In this document: piece after piece, positions 1 to 8,396 of the stretch
How positions within the stretch are numbered: position 1 is the stretch's first letter
Layout: every line of letters starts with the position of its first letter
From: CAYVQU01 sp964453155
GTDB lineage: Bacteria > Chloroflexota > Anaerolineae > Anaerolineales > UBA11858
Direction of reading: 5' to 3'
NCBI GenBank assembly: GCA_964453155.1
Contig: CAYVQU010000095.1
Span: forward strand, 1-19,923
DNA: 19,923 nt
The notes under the pieces: model-generated
Databases searched by the model: none
The model's input: the letters and a program-made list of their open reading frames with translations, nothing else
What the model was told of the DNA's origin: nothing
Position numbers and translations under genes: made by a program

Positions 1-2
1 CG

Positions 3-323
3 TTAGCCGTTTGTTAATTTGTAAAGGTGCTTGTCTGCTTTTCTAAACCGTGCCATATTATCTATATCAGGACGTTCTTCACGATCGACCTTGATGTTGA
101 CAAAATGTTCATTCATGATCGCCGCAGTAGACTCATCTTCAAAAGATTCGTGTTCCATGACATGACACCAGTGACAGGCTGCATAACCAACACTAAGAAA
201 GATCGGTTTATCTTCAGATTTAGCTTTTTCTAAGGCTTCCGGTTCCCAGGGATACCAGTCAACGGGGTTTTCGGCATGTTGGAGCAGATACGGAGAGTTT
301 TCAGCGGCTAGGCGGTTAGGCAT
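3..323 (-). pseudogene. Truncated 5' fragment of a DUF255/YyaL-type thioredoxin-domain gene
   Basis: The first ~88 residues match the N-terminus of the DUF255 (YyaL / spermatogenesis-associated protein 20) family. Family landmarks seen are NRLAAENSPYLLQHAENPVDW near residues 3-23, the thioredoxin-like CHWCH motif at residues 50-54, and KVDREERPDID at 78-88. Family members normally continue with a Y-M...TGQGGWP segment and a six-hairpin C-terminal domain, giving about 600-700 residues. Here, after Asp-Asn (88-89), the reading frame passes into 17 residues with no family resemblance (MARFRKADKHL...) and stops at 3-5, so the product would be only 106 aa. The catalytic motif is intact but most of the protein is missing. 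It is probably a broken gene (insertion, deletion or rearrangement), or an assembly join at the window edge. It is divergent from the antiporter gene. Confidence 0.7.
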
Positions 324-471
324 GGATTTTATCTTTCACAATTATTTTGGTAGGCATTTTGAGACAAGTTAATTACAATTCCAGCTCAGCTAATTAATCT
401 ATCTCGCATTTTCTGACGTATTTAAAGAGCGATTTCTTCCCAAAATCGAATAAACTGGTTTAATTCCAACC

Positions 472-499
472 TGGACATTTTTCAGATACCTACTAAAAT
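472..499 (+). promoter_or_regulatory. Predicted sigma70-type promoter for the antiporter gene
   Basis: TGGACA (472-477), a 16-nt spacer, then TAAAAT (494-499): each hexamer matches 5 of 6 consensus bases. Transcription would start near 506. That is only ~9 nt before an in-frame TTG at 515 but ~45 nt before the ATG at 551, which favours the ATG as translation start. Confidence 0.5.
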
Positions 500-550
500 G
501 TGCAGGTTTGAAATTTGGATCGATGGTTTCAGTCAATATCAGTTAATTTA

Positions 551-2491
551 ATGGTTACCTTTATGGACAATATTAGTAATTTAATCATTTATGTTGCCGG
601 GTTTGTTATTATCGCTTTAGCGTCCCATCAATTGGGGGGATATTTCACTCGAATGAAACTTCCTTTAATCAGCGGGTTTTTGTTTACGGGCATTCTTGCC
701 GGTCCTTATATACTCCAACTCATTCCCACAGAAGCCTTAGAAAATTTACGTTTTATTGATGAAGTTGCCCTGGCCATCATCGCGTTTGCAGCCGGTAACG
801 AACTATATATTAAAGAACTGCGCGACCGGATGAAAAGTATTACCTGGATTGCGGCTGGTCTGGTGATCTCTACCTTTACTTTAGGCACCCTGACCATCAT
901 CCTAGTGGCCGAAGCCATCCCGTTCATGCAATCGATGTCAACCACAGGGAGAATCGCGGTAGCCATTTTGGGGGGAACGATTTTAGTGGCTCGCTCCCCT
1001 TCATCGGCGATCGCCATCGTTAATGAATTACGAGCCAAAGGCCCGTTTACCCGCACTGCTTTAGGGGTCACGGTCATTATGGATGTGGTTGTAATCGTTT
1101 TGTTTGGGATCAATTCATCCTTAGCCGATGCATTATTAACCAATTTGCCCTTTAATTTTGGATTTGTGGGGCTATTGCTTTTAGAAATTTTGGGATCAAT
1201 TGGAATCGGATATCTTTTGTATCGCCTCTTACAGGGAATCCTGGCAACGAAATTGGGTGGAACGATCAAAACCGGATTGGTTTTATTTTTAGGCTACAGT
1301 GTCTTCATGTTTTCGGCCTGGTTGCGGGCGTATACCCACCAGATCTTTCCATTTGAAATCTTGTTGGAACCCTTATTGATTTGCATGATCGGCGGCTTCC
1401 TGGTTTCCAGCTTCAGCAATTACCGTGATGATTTTTCCCGAATTCTGCACCGAGTAAGTCCTTCGATCTATATTTTGTTTTTTACACTCACTGGAGCTTC
1501 ATTAGCTCTTGATATTTTTCTTAAAACTTGGCCAATTGCACTCTCCTTATTTGTTGTCCGATTGATTGGGATTTTTATCGGATCCTTTGGAGGTGGTGTC
1601 ATCGCCCGCGATCCGATGAAACACAATCGCGTGAGTTGGATGGCTTATGTGACTCAAGCTGGTGTGGGGCTGGGTTTGGCGAAAGAGGTCGCGGTTGAAT
1701 TCCCCGGATGGGGTGATTCTTTCGCGACGGTGATCATTGCTGTCATCGTCATCAATCAAATCGCCGGACCCCCATTTTTTAAATGGGTAATCAACCGGGT
1801 CGGAGAATCCCATGTCAGGGCGACGCCATCTGCTTTTGATGGGGTTCGCGATGCATTAATTTTTGGGCTGAAAGCGCAATCCATAAGTCTGGCACGCCAA
1901 CTACAAAAACATGATTGGCAAGTTAAATTGATATGCACCAAAAAATCTGAACTCAAAAAATTAGATTCAAAAGACCTCGATGTGCATTTAGTAGATAAAA
2001 TCGATTTAGAGACCTTGAACGCGCTCGATGCTGAACATGCGGATGCAATTATTACTTTTCTCCCTAATGATAAGAGCTATCAAGTATTTGAGACCGTGTA
2101 TGAGCATTTTGGGACCAAAACCTTAGTCGCTCGTTTGCGCGATTGTGTTGATTATGAACGTTTCCGAGAATTAGGTGTTTTGGTTGTTGAACCCAAAACC
2201 GCGGTAAGCAGTCTGCTTGAACATTTTGTCCGGGCCCCGGTGGGCACCTCTTTGCTGTTAGGTCGGGACGAGGGTCAGGAAATGATCGACCTGGAAATTC
2301 GGAATCCAAATATTCATGGTTTGACATTACGAGATATGCGCTTACCCCTTGATGTTTTAGTGCTATCAATTCTGCGCGATGGACACACGCTCGTTTCGCG
2401 TGGTTTTACCCAATTTCAATTAGGGGATCACGTAACCATGGTTGGCCCGCGCGAAAAGTTAGAAGAAGTCCTACTCCGGTTCGAAGCCTAA
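551..2491 (+). CDS. Monovalent cation:proton antiporter with C-terminal RCK (TrkA-N/TrkA-C) module
   Basis: The protein is 646 aa from ATG 551. An ATG at 563 and an upstream TTG at 515 are alternatives, and no clear Shine-Dalgarno decides between them. Residues ~5-415 are very hydrophobic, with roughly 12-13 membrane segments typical of the CPA exchanger fold. They include the ARSPSSAIAIVNEL segment and a conserved Asp in VIMDVV (about residue 178), a likely ion-binding carboxylate. From ~430 a cytosolic RCK/TrkA-N-like Rossmann domain follows, and ~575-646 matches TrkA-C (LEIRNPNIHG..., GDHVTMVGPRE). The family exchanges Na+ or K+ for H+ across the inner membrane, often gated by nucleotides. 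The expected GxGxxG loop reads GLKAQS and the acidic residue after strand 2 is missing, so NAD(H) binding is doubtful. Ion specificity cannot be read from the sequence. The gene stands alone, divergent from the DUF255 fragment. Confidence 0.88.
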   Translation: MVTFMDNISNLIIYVAGFVIIALASHQLGGYFTRMKLPLISGFLFTGILAGPYILQLIPTEALENLRFIDEVALAIIAFAAGNELYIKELRDRMKSITWIAAGLVISTFTLGTLTIILVAEAIPFMQSMSTTGRIAVAILGGTILVARSPSSAIAIVNELRAKGPFTRTALGVTVIMDVVVIVLFGINSSLADALLTNLPFNFGFVGLLLLEILGSIGIGYLLYRLLQGILATKLGGTIKTGLVLFLGYSVFMFSAWLRAYTHQIFPFEILLEPLLICMIGGFLVSSFSNYRDDFSRILHRVSPSIYILFFTLTGASLALDIFLKTWPIALSLFVVRLIGIFIGSFGGGVIARDPMKHNRVSWMAYVTQAGVGLGLAKEVAVEFPGWGDSFATVIIAVIVINQIAGPPFFKWVINRVGESHVRATPSAFDGVRDALIFGLKAQSISLARQLQKHDWQVKLICTKKSELKKLDSKDLDVHLVDKIDLETLNALDAEHADAIITFLPNDKSYQVFETVYEHFGTKTLVARLRDCVDYERFRELGVLVVEPKTAVSSLLEHFVRAPVGTSLLLGRDEGQEMIDLEIRNPNIHGLTLRDMRLPLDVLVLSILRDGHTLVSRGFTQFQLGDHVTMVGPREKLEEVLLRFEA

Positions 2492-2690
2492 GTGTGGAGC
2501 GGTTTCTAGGACAACATAAAACTGGCAAAATTTGCCGCACCGCCTGAGCAGTTTTCAGTTTAATCCAGCATTCTATTTCTGAATTCTTTCCGAAAGCTGC
2601 TGTGGTGCTTGTGTTTTGAAACGATGTAAGTAAAGCATTATCTTCACAGTCAAACATCTGAAAATGCGCACCAGACTTGGTTTGTGAAAA

Positions 2691-3353
2691 CTACTCTTCC
2701 CCCAATAATCCATGCCGGATCGCCCAAGCAGCAGCCTCGACCCGCCCGCGAAGATGTAACTTATCAAGAATTGATCTTAAATGCGCCTTGACAGTCAAGT
2801 GGGAAATTGAAAGTGCAGCGCCAATTTCTTTGTTACTCATCCCGTGCGCTACCAGGCGCAGAACTTCTTGCTCCCGATCAGTGAGGGGTTCCAACTCTGG
2901 GGCTGGATCTACTGGAATTGGAGTCGCCTGGGATAAAGCCGCAAACTCCTCCATTAACTTTACCGCCATCGCTGGAGTGATCGGGGCCTCACCGGCATGA
3001 GTCTGACGAATTGCCTCTAGCAACTCTTGGGTAGAGGCGTTTTTGAGCATATATCCCCTGGCCCCAAATCGAATAGCCGCGAACAAATCATCTTCCTTTT
3101 CTGAGATTGTCAGCATTAGAATTTGGATTTCGGGATGGGCGCTCCGAATCCGCTGAGTTGCCTCTAAGCCCCCAATTCCAGGCATGTTTACATCCATCAG
3201 AATGACATCGGGTTGATGGGCTTCCACCGCGATGATCGCATCTTCGCCAGTCGTAACACTTGCAACCAACTCAATTCCGGGCGCATCGATTAAAATCCGG
3301 GCTAAACCCTCCCGGAAGAGGTGATGGTCATCGGTGAGTAACACTTTGATCAT
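2691..3353 (-). CDS. Two-component response regulator, NarL/LuxR (FixJ) type
   Basis: This 220-aa protein has the usual two-domain length. Residues 1-120 form a receiver domain with the acidic pair D8/D9, phosphoacceptor D54 (LMDVNMPG), T82 and K104 all present. A Pro/Glu-rich linker (~140-155) leads to a LuxR-type helix-turn-helix at ~155-215 (LTDREQEVLRLVAHGMSNKEIG, then HLTVKAHLRSIL). It should bind DNA as a dimer when phosphorylated. No histidine kinase is in the window, so it is an orphan here and its targets are unknown. It is transcribed away from the beta-galactosidase operon, with 172 bp between the two start codons, so regulation of that operon is possible but only inferred. No Shine-Dalgarno precedes the ATG. 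Confidence 0.93.
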   Translation of the reverse strand: MIKVLLTDDHHLFREGLARILIDAPGIELVASVTTGEDAIIAVEAHQPDVILMDVNMPGIGGLEATQRIRSAHPEIQILMLTISEKEDDLFAAIRFGARGYMLKNASTQELLEAIRQTHAGEAPITPAMAVKLMEEFAALSQATPIPVDPAPELEPLTDREQEVLRLVAHGMSNKEIGAALSISHLTVKAHLRSILDKLHLRGRVEAAAWAIRHGLLGEE

Positions 3354-3360
3354 GGGTCAG

Positions 3361-3390
3361 AGTATACCTCATCACAAATAATCTCACCAA
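3361..3390 (-). promoter_or_regulatory. Predicted promoter of the response-regulator gene, positioned for a leaderless mRNA
   Basis: On the minus strand: TTGGTG (3390-3385), 18-nt spacer, TATACT (3366-3361), then only 7 nt (CTGACCC) before the ATG at 3353. A start 6-8 nt after the -10 box would fall on the initiation codon. Confidence 0.45.
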
Positions 3391-3525
3391 TTCGATAAAT
3401 GTCACCCAAAAATTATGATATTAAGGACCTATTTTATGGCCCGACCAGTTAAAATCCATTGAACATTTCGACATACCGTGATAGCCTCGGATACGCTGGA
3501 ACTAATCACCTCAATTGGATACCGT

Positions 3526-5520
3526 ATGCCCTACAAAACTGACAAACTCCATCTCGGCTCGGCCTATTACCCTGAGCATTGGCCCGAAGAACGCTGGCCC
3601 GCAGACATTCACCTGATGAAAGCGGCCGGTTTCACTGTCGCCCGGGTCGGGGAATTTGCCTGGAGCACCTTCGAACCCGCAGAAGATAAATATGATTTTG
3701 AATGGATGGACCGCGCCATCAGCCTACTCGCCGAAAATGGGTTGGATATCGTCATGGGTACGCCCACGGCGGCCCCTCCAGCTTGGTTAACGCAAAAATA
3801 TCCCCAAACGCTGGCAATAAACGAAGATGGCACCCGCCAAATTCATGGTCGCCGCTGTCATTACTGTGTCAACACAGGCGAATATCATGACCGGACTCAA
3901 AAAATTGTCGCGGCGATGGCTGAACATTTTGGGCCAAATCCCAAGATCATTGGCTGGCAATTTGATAATGAATACGGCACGATCTGTTATTGCGACACCT
4001 GCCGGGCAAAATTCCAGGAATACTTACAGCAAAAATTTCAAACCCTGGAGACTCTCAATGAAACTTGGAGCACGGCTTATTGGAGTCAAACCTATTTTGC
4101 CTGGGATCAGATTCCGATCCCTAAAGCAGGTCACAACCCTGGGCTGATGTTAGCCTGGCAGCAATTTGTGACTCACTCATATCGGAATTTCCAAAAGGTC
4201 CAAATTGAAGCCCTTCAGCCTCATCTCGCTGAAGATGTGTGGGTGACCCACAACTTCATGAAATGGTACCCCAAATACGATCACTACGAACTCAGCGTCG
4301 ACCTGGATGTCGCCTCCTGGGATTGGTATGTGGGCAGCGGGCACAATGATTACACCGAAAGCGGCGCGGCTCACGATCTGGTGCGCGGTTTCAAGCGTCA
4401 AAATTTTTGGCTGATGGAAACCCAACCCGCTAACGTCAATTGGGCCCCAATCAGCAACCAAACTAACAAAGGTGAATGCCGGGCAATGGCTTGGCACGCG
4501 GTTGGACACGGAGCTGATGCGGTTTTGTACTGGCAATGGCGATCAGCGCTAAATGGGCAAGAACAATATCACGGCAGTCTGATCGATCAATCTGGGCAGC
4601 CACGGCCCTTTTACGCGGAAGCTGCCCAAATTGGGGAAGAATTTTCCAAAGTTTCAGAGCTTTTGGCTGGTTCAAGAGGCAAAGCGCGGGTCGCGATATT
4701 GAATGATTACGACAGCCGCTGGTCGGTCGAGTGGCAGCGTCAGCATAAAGATTTCGATTACGTCCAACACCTGCTGCACTATTACAAACCCTTTGCGGCC
4801 AAAAATATCCCAGTGGATATCATCTCAGCAGATGAACCCTTAAGCGGTTACCGGATTGTGATTGCCCCCGCAATGGTAATTCTTACGCCCGAACGGGTTC
4901 AGAATCTCACCAATTTCGTCAAACGGCGCGGCACCCTTATCATCACACCGCGCTTTGGAATGAAGGATGAATACAATTCGCTGCTCCCAAGGCGCCAACC
5001 AGGTTCCCTGGCCGAGTTGGCTAATGTCGAAGTGGAAGAATACTATCCACTAGAAACGCCGGTGACTGTCAAAGGAAATTTCTTCAACGGAGTCTCCCGA
5101 TTGTGGGCCGAACGGCTGCGGATTATTGATGATACCGCCTATACGCAGTCGGTCGCGACATATGGGAAACACAACGGGTGGCTCGATGACCAAGTTGCGA
5201 TCACCTATAACGCAGTTGGCATGGGTGGTATTTACTACGTTGGCGCGTACCTGGATGAAAATGCCCAGTCGAAATTCCTGGAACACGTTTGTGCCGTCAA
5301 CGGGATCAAATCCTTGATGGTCGCGCCCCGCGGGGTTGAAGTTTGCCAGCGGATCACACCTGAGGATGAAAAGGTATTCATCTTAATCAATCATGAAGTT
5401 ACCCCGAAGAAAGTCACCATTCCTTGGGAAGCGCATGAGCATTTGAGCGGCTTCACCGGGAAAGGGCAGTTGACCCTAACACCCTATGGGGTCGCGATAT
5501 TGACAAAAGAAGAAAACTAG
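3526..5520 (+). CDS. Beta-galactosidase, glycoside hydrolase family 42
   Basis: This 664-aa protein is the usual GH42 length. It is numbered from ATG 3526, where the family-typical start MPYKTDKLHLGSAYYPEHWP begins. A GTG at 3478 would add 16 unconserved residues. A TIM-barrel catalytic domain covers ~1-390, with acid/base Glu149 in GWQFDNEYG and nucleophile Glu298 in LMETQPANVNW. The Zn-binding cysteines of the family are recognisable: Cys114 (HYC) and the C-x-C-x-x-C cluster at 154/156/159. The trimerisation domain follows (~395-600) and then a small C-terminal beta domain. The enzyme hydrolyses terminal beta-D-galactosides with retention of configuration. There is no signal peptide, so it is cytosolic. 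Two sulfatase genes follow at 38- and 59-bp gaps, suggesting one operon acting on sulfated galactosides. Confidence 0.93.
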   Translation: MPYKTDKLHLGSAYYPEHWPEERWPADIHLMKAAGFTVARVGEFAWSTFEPAEDKYDFEWMDRAISLLAENGLDIVMGTPTAAPPAWLTQKYPQTLAINEDGTRQIHGRRCHYCVNTGEYHDRTQKIVAAMAEHFGPNPKIIGWQFDNEYGTICYCDTCRAKFQEYLQQKFQTLETLNETWSTAYWSQTYFAWDQIPIPKAGHNPGLMLAWQQFVTHSYRNFQKVQIEALQPHLAEDVWVTHNFMKWYPKYDHYELSVDLDVASWDWYVGSGHNDYTESGAAHDLVRGFKRQNFWLMETQPANVNWAPISNQTNKGECRAMAWHAVGHGADAVLYWQWRSALNGQEQYHGSLIDQSGQPRPFYAEAAQIGEEFSKVSELLAGSRGKARVAILNDYDSRWSVEWQRQHKDFDYVQHLLHYYKPFAAKNIPVDIISADEPLSGYRIVIAPAMVILTPERVQNLTNFVKRRGTLIITPRFGMKDEYNSLLPRRQPGSLAELANVEVEEYYPLETPVTVKGNFFNGVSRLWAERLRIIDDTAYTQSVATYGKHNGWLDDQVAITYNAVGMGGIYYVGAYLDENAQSKFLEHVCAVNGIKSLMVAPRGVEVCQRITPEDEKVFILINHEVTPKKVTIPWEAHEHLSGFTGKGQLTLTPYGVAILTKEEN

Positions 5521-5558
5521 CTGAAATAAGTTCCCCGGAAATTTTTTTCACATCTACC

Positions 5559-6956
5559 ATGACTAAACCTAACATCATCTTCATTCTCATCGACGACATG
5601 GGTTGGCGGGATATCGGGTGCTACGGTTCGGATTTCTACGAAACGCCCAACCTGGATCGCCTGGCTGCTGAAGGGATGACCTTTTCAGACGCTTACGCGG
5701 CCTGCCCAGTCTGTTCACCGACCCGGGCCAGCATTTTGACGGGAAAATATCCCGCCACTCTCGGAGTAACAGATTGGATCGATTTTTGGGGAGAAACCCA
5801 CCCTTGCCGCGGGGCACTTATCGATGCCCCTTATATTGATCATCTCCCCCTCGAAGAAACCACAATAGCTAAGGCTTTGAAATCGGGCGGCTACCACACC
5901 TGGCATGTCGGTAAATGGCATTTGGGTGGTGAAGAATATTATCCCCAGCACCAAGGTTTTGATATCAATCACGGCGGGTGCGAGTGGGGCTGCCCCGAAA
6001 CCTATTTCAGCCCGTACAACATCCCTGAACTTGAAAACGGCCCCACGGGCGAATATCTTACCGACCGGCTAACGGATGAAGCCATTCAGTTGATCGAAAA
6101 TAACGACGGCCAGCCCTTCTTTCTCAATTTGTGGTACTACACCGTCCATACACCGATTGAGGCCAAAGCTGAATACATCCAGAAATTTGAAGCCAAGGCT
6201 AAAGAGATGGGGATCGATCAGATCGATCCGTTTGAAGTTGGCGAGAACTTCCAAACCGAACACAAGCAACACTTGCACGTAATCCGGCGGAAAATTCAGT
6301 CTAATCCCATCTATGCAGCGATGATTTATTCATTGGATGAGAATATTGGTCGTTTGCTGGATACGCTCGAACGCACCGGCCAAGCCCAAAACACCGTGAT
6401 CATATTCACATCAGATAATGGGGGGCTTGCCACCGCGGAGGGATCACCAACCTGCAATGCGCCCCTATCTGAGGGTAAAGGCTGGATGTACGAAGGGGGG
6501 ACGCGCGAACCCTTAATTATTCGTTGGCCTGGAGTTGTCCAACCGGCTTCCACCTGCGAAGTTCCGGTCACCAGTCCAGATTTTTATCCTACGATCCTTA
6601 AAATCGCCGATTTGCCGCCAAGTCCAGCGCAGCACGTCGATGGAGTCAACTTGTTACCACTATTCACAGGGGAGAAGACATTGGATCGAGAGGCCATCTA
6701 CTGGCATTATCCCCACTACGGTAACCAAGGTGGGACGCCGGGGTCATCAATTCGGGCCGGAGATTATAAATTGATCCATTTTTTCGAGGACGACCGCCTG
6801 GAACTCTATAATCTACGGGATGATCTCAGCGAGGAGCACAATCTGGCAGACGAGTTTTCCGATTTGACTACCAAACTGTCCACCCAATTAGTCGAATGGC
6901 AAGAAGCTGTTGCTGCCCAAATACCCAAACCGAATTACGAACATAAAAACAAATAA
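5559..6956 (+). CDS. Type I sulfatase (formylglycine-dependent), cytosolic
   Basis: This 465-aa alkaline-phosphatase-superfamily sulfatase carries the Cys-type formylglycine signature C-S-P-T-R-A at residues 52-57 (PVCSPTRASILTG). Cys52 must be oxidised to formylglycine by a maturase not encoded in this window. Metal and active-site residues visible are D12/D13 (LIDDMG), K119/H121 (GKWHLG), H197 (TVHTP), D286/N287 (TSDNGG) and K307 (EGKG). The family removes sulfate esters from carbohydrates or steroids; the exact substrate cannot be read here. The N-terminus goes straight into the catalytic strand with no signal peptide, so the enzyme is predicted cytosolic. It lies 38 bp after the GH42 gene and 59 bp before a second sulfatase. 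No strong Shine-Dalgarno is visible, so translation may depend on the operon. Confidence 0.92.
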   Translation: MTKPNIIFILIDDMGWRDIGCYGSDFYETPNLDRLAAEGMTFSDAYAACPVCSPTRASILTGKYPATLGVTDWIDFWGETHPCRGALIDAPYIDHLPLEETTIAKALKSGGYHTWHVGKWHLGGEEYYPQHQGFDINHGGCEWGCPETYFSPYNIPELENGPTGEYLTDRLTDEAIQLIENNDGQPFFLNLWYYTVHTPIEAKAEYIQKFEAKAKEMGIDQIDPFEVGENFQTEHKQHLHVIRRKIQSNPIYAAMIYSLDENIGRLLDTLERTGQAQNTVIIFTSDNGGLATAEGSPTCNAPLSEGKGWMYEGGTREPLIIRWPGVVQPASTCEVPVTSPDFYPTILKIADLPPSPAQHVDGVNLLPLFTGEKTLDREAIYWHYPHYGNQGGTPGSSIRAGDYKLIHFFEDDRLELYNLRDDLSEEHNLADEFSDLTTKLSTQLVEWQEAVAAQIPKPNYEHKNK

Positions 6957-6985
6957 CCACAAAGAGCACAAAGGCACACAAAGAA
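6957..6985. repeat. CACAAAG tandem motif (dispersed GCAAAG/CACAAAG-type intergenic repeat)
   Basis: Three CACAAAG units at 6958, 6967 and 6977 begin one base after the first sulfatase's stop codon. The spacing of 9-10 nt and A/C/G-only composition resemble the GCAAAG motifs at 13611-13666 and 17483-17510. I infer that all three belong to one loose repeat class. Confidence 0.5.
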
Positions 6986-7015
6986 AAATACTACGTGGTT
7001 CAAAATGGAGCGAAT

Positions 7016-8356
7016 ATGGCCCGACCAAATGTCATCGTTTTCTTCACCGATCAGCAGCGCTGGGATACGACTGGGGTTCATGGCAATCCCCTGGGTCTAA
7101 CCCCCAATTTTGATCGGTTTGCTCAAAGCGGCACCCACCTCTACAATACATTTACGTGCCAACCTGTTTGTGCCCCAGCGCGGGCGAGTCTCCAAACCGG
7201 GATGTACGCAACAAATACCGGTGTTTTCCGAAACGATGCGCCGCTGAAACCAGGACTGAAAACCCTGGCCAATTATTTTAATGCTGCCGGTTATCATACT
7301 GGCTATATTGGGAAATGGCATCTCGCCAACGATGAACCAGTTCCCATAGAACAGCAAGGTGGTTATCAATATTGGCTGGCTGCCAACATCGTTGAATTCG
7401 AATCGGAACCCTACCGCACCGTACTTTACGACAATGAGGGCAAGGCCGTCAAAATGCCCGGTTATCGGGTCGATGCCATGACCGATGCCACCATCCGCTA
7501 CATTGATGAACACCAGGATAATCCTTTTTTCCTGTTTCTCTCATTCCTGGAACCCCACCATCAAAATCACCTTGACGACTTCGTCCCTCCCGATGGTTAT
7601 CGTGAAGCCTATCAGAACAAATGGGTGCCGCCCGATCTGGCCGCGCTGGGGGGCAGTTCCCAGCAGCACCTCGCCGGATATTATGGGATGGTCAAACGCC
7701 TGGATGAATGCTTCGGCCGAATTTTGGACGCGCTCAAAAGTTTGGGTTTAGACGAAAACACGATCGTACTCTTCACCTCGGATCATGGCTGCCATTTCAA
7801 GACTCGCAACGGTGAATACAAACGCTCCTGCCACGAAAGCTCGATCCGCATCCCGACAGCCATCAACGGGCCTGGATTTCGGGGCGGCGGCCAGATTCGG
7901 GAACTCGTCAGCCTGGTAGATTTGCCTCCTAGCATCCTCGCTGGGGCCGGAATCGAAGTTCCGGAAATTATGGAAGGCCGCTCCGTCCAGCCCCTAACTC
8001 GCGGTGAAAATGACGGCTGGCCCGAGGAAGTTTTCATCCAAATCAGCGAATCTCAGGTCGGACGGGCCGTTCGCACCCACCGTTGGAAATACAGTGTTTT
8101 CGCTCCCGATAAACACGCCTGGGATGATCCCGATTCAGATCATTACGCCGAAGAATTTCTCTACGATTTGGAGGCCGATCCCTATGAGCTGCACAATCGT
8201 TTGGGATACGAATCCCATCAAAAAGTTGCCGCGGTGATGCGGGAAAGACTCATCCGCAGATTGAAGGAAATTGGGGAAAATGAACCGACGATTGAAATCG
8301 CCCCTGTTAAACCAGCTTTTCAATTTCGGGTTTCGGATGAGGAGGCCCAGCAGTAG
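7016..8356 (+). CDS. Second type I sulfatase (DQQRWD-type), cytosolic
   Basis: This 446-aa protein is numbered from ATG 7016. That start is chosen because GGAG lies 6 nt upstream and MARPNVIVFFTDQQRWD is a typical family beginning; a GTG at 6995 is possible but lacks an SD. The formylglycine signature C-A-P-A-R starts at Cys52 (PVCAPARASLQTG). Active-site residues seen are D12 with Gln at position 13 (TDQQRWD), K100/H102 (GKWHLA), H181 (LEPHHQ), D256/H257 (TSDHG) and K269. Replacing the second Asp by Gln and using SDHG rather than SDNG places it in a different sulfatase subfamily from its neighbour, so the two probably act on different sulfate positions or sugars. There is no signal peptide. 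It is the last gene of the GH42-sulfatase operon; no clear terminator follows before dinB. Confidence 0.92.
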   Translation: MARPNVIVFFTDQQRWDTTGVHGNPLGLTPNFDRFAQSGTHLYNTFTCQPVCAPARASLQTGMYATNTGVFRNDAPLKPGLKTLANYFNAAGYHTGYIGKWHLANDEPVPIEQQGGYQYWLAANIVEFESEPYRTVLYDNEGKAVKMPGYRVDAMTDATIRYIDEHQDNPFFLFLSFLEPHHQNHLDDFVPPDGYREAYQNKWVPPDLAALGGSSQQHLAGYYGMVKRLDECFGRILDALKSLGLDENTIVLFTSDHGCHFKTRNGEYKRSCHESSIRIPTAINGPGFRGGGQIRELVSLVDLPPSILAGAGIEVPEIMEGRSVQPLTRGENDGWPEEVFIQISESQVGRAVRTHRWKYSVFAPDKHAWDDPDSDHYAEEFLYDLEADPYELHNRLGYESHQKVAAVMRERLIRRLKEIGENEPTIEIAPVKPAFQFRVSDEEAQQ

Positions 8357-8361
8357 GGACG

Positions 8362-8390
8362 TTCGCATAGGGGCTGATCTTTGGTAAACT
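8362..8390 (+). promoter_or_regulatory. Predicted dinB promoter, positioned for a leaderless mRNA
   Basis: TTCGCA (8362-8367), 17-nt spacer, TAAACT (8385-8390), then 6 nt before the ATG at 8397. No Shine-Dalgarno lies upstream of that ATG. No recognisable LexA/SOS box was seen. Confidence 0.4.
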
Positions 8391-8396
8391 CTAAAT

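Noticed and set aside
2492..2690. Possible gene or terminator between the antiporter and response-regulator genes
   Set aside because: Only short dyads such as GGCAAAATTTGCC without a proper loop or strong U-run were seen, and minus-strand open frames there lack motifs or SD.
3478..3525. GTG start extending the GH42 enzyme by 16 residues
   Set aside because: The extension has no family similarity. GH42 proteins typically begin close to the MPYKTDKLHLGSAYYP segment. Kept as an alternative only.
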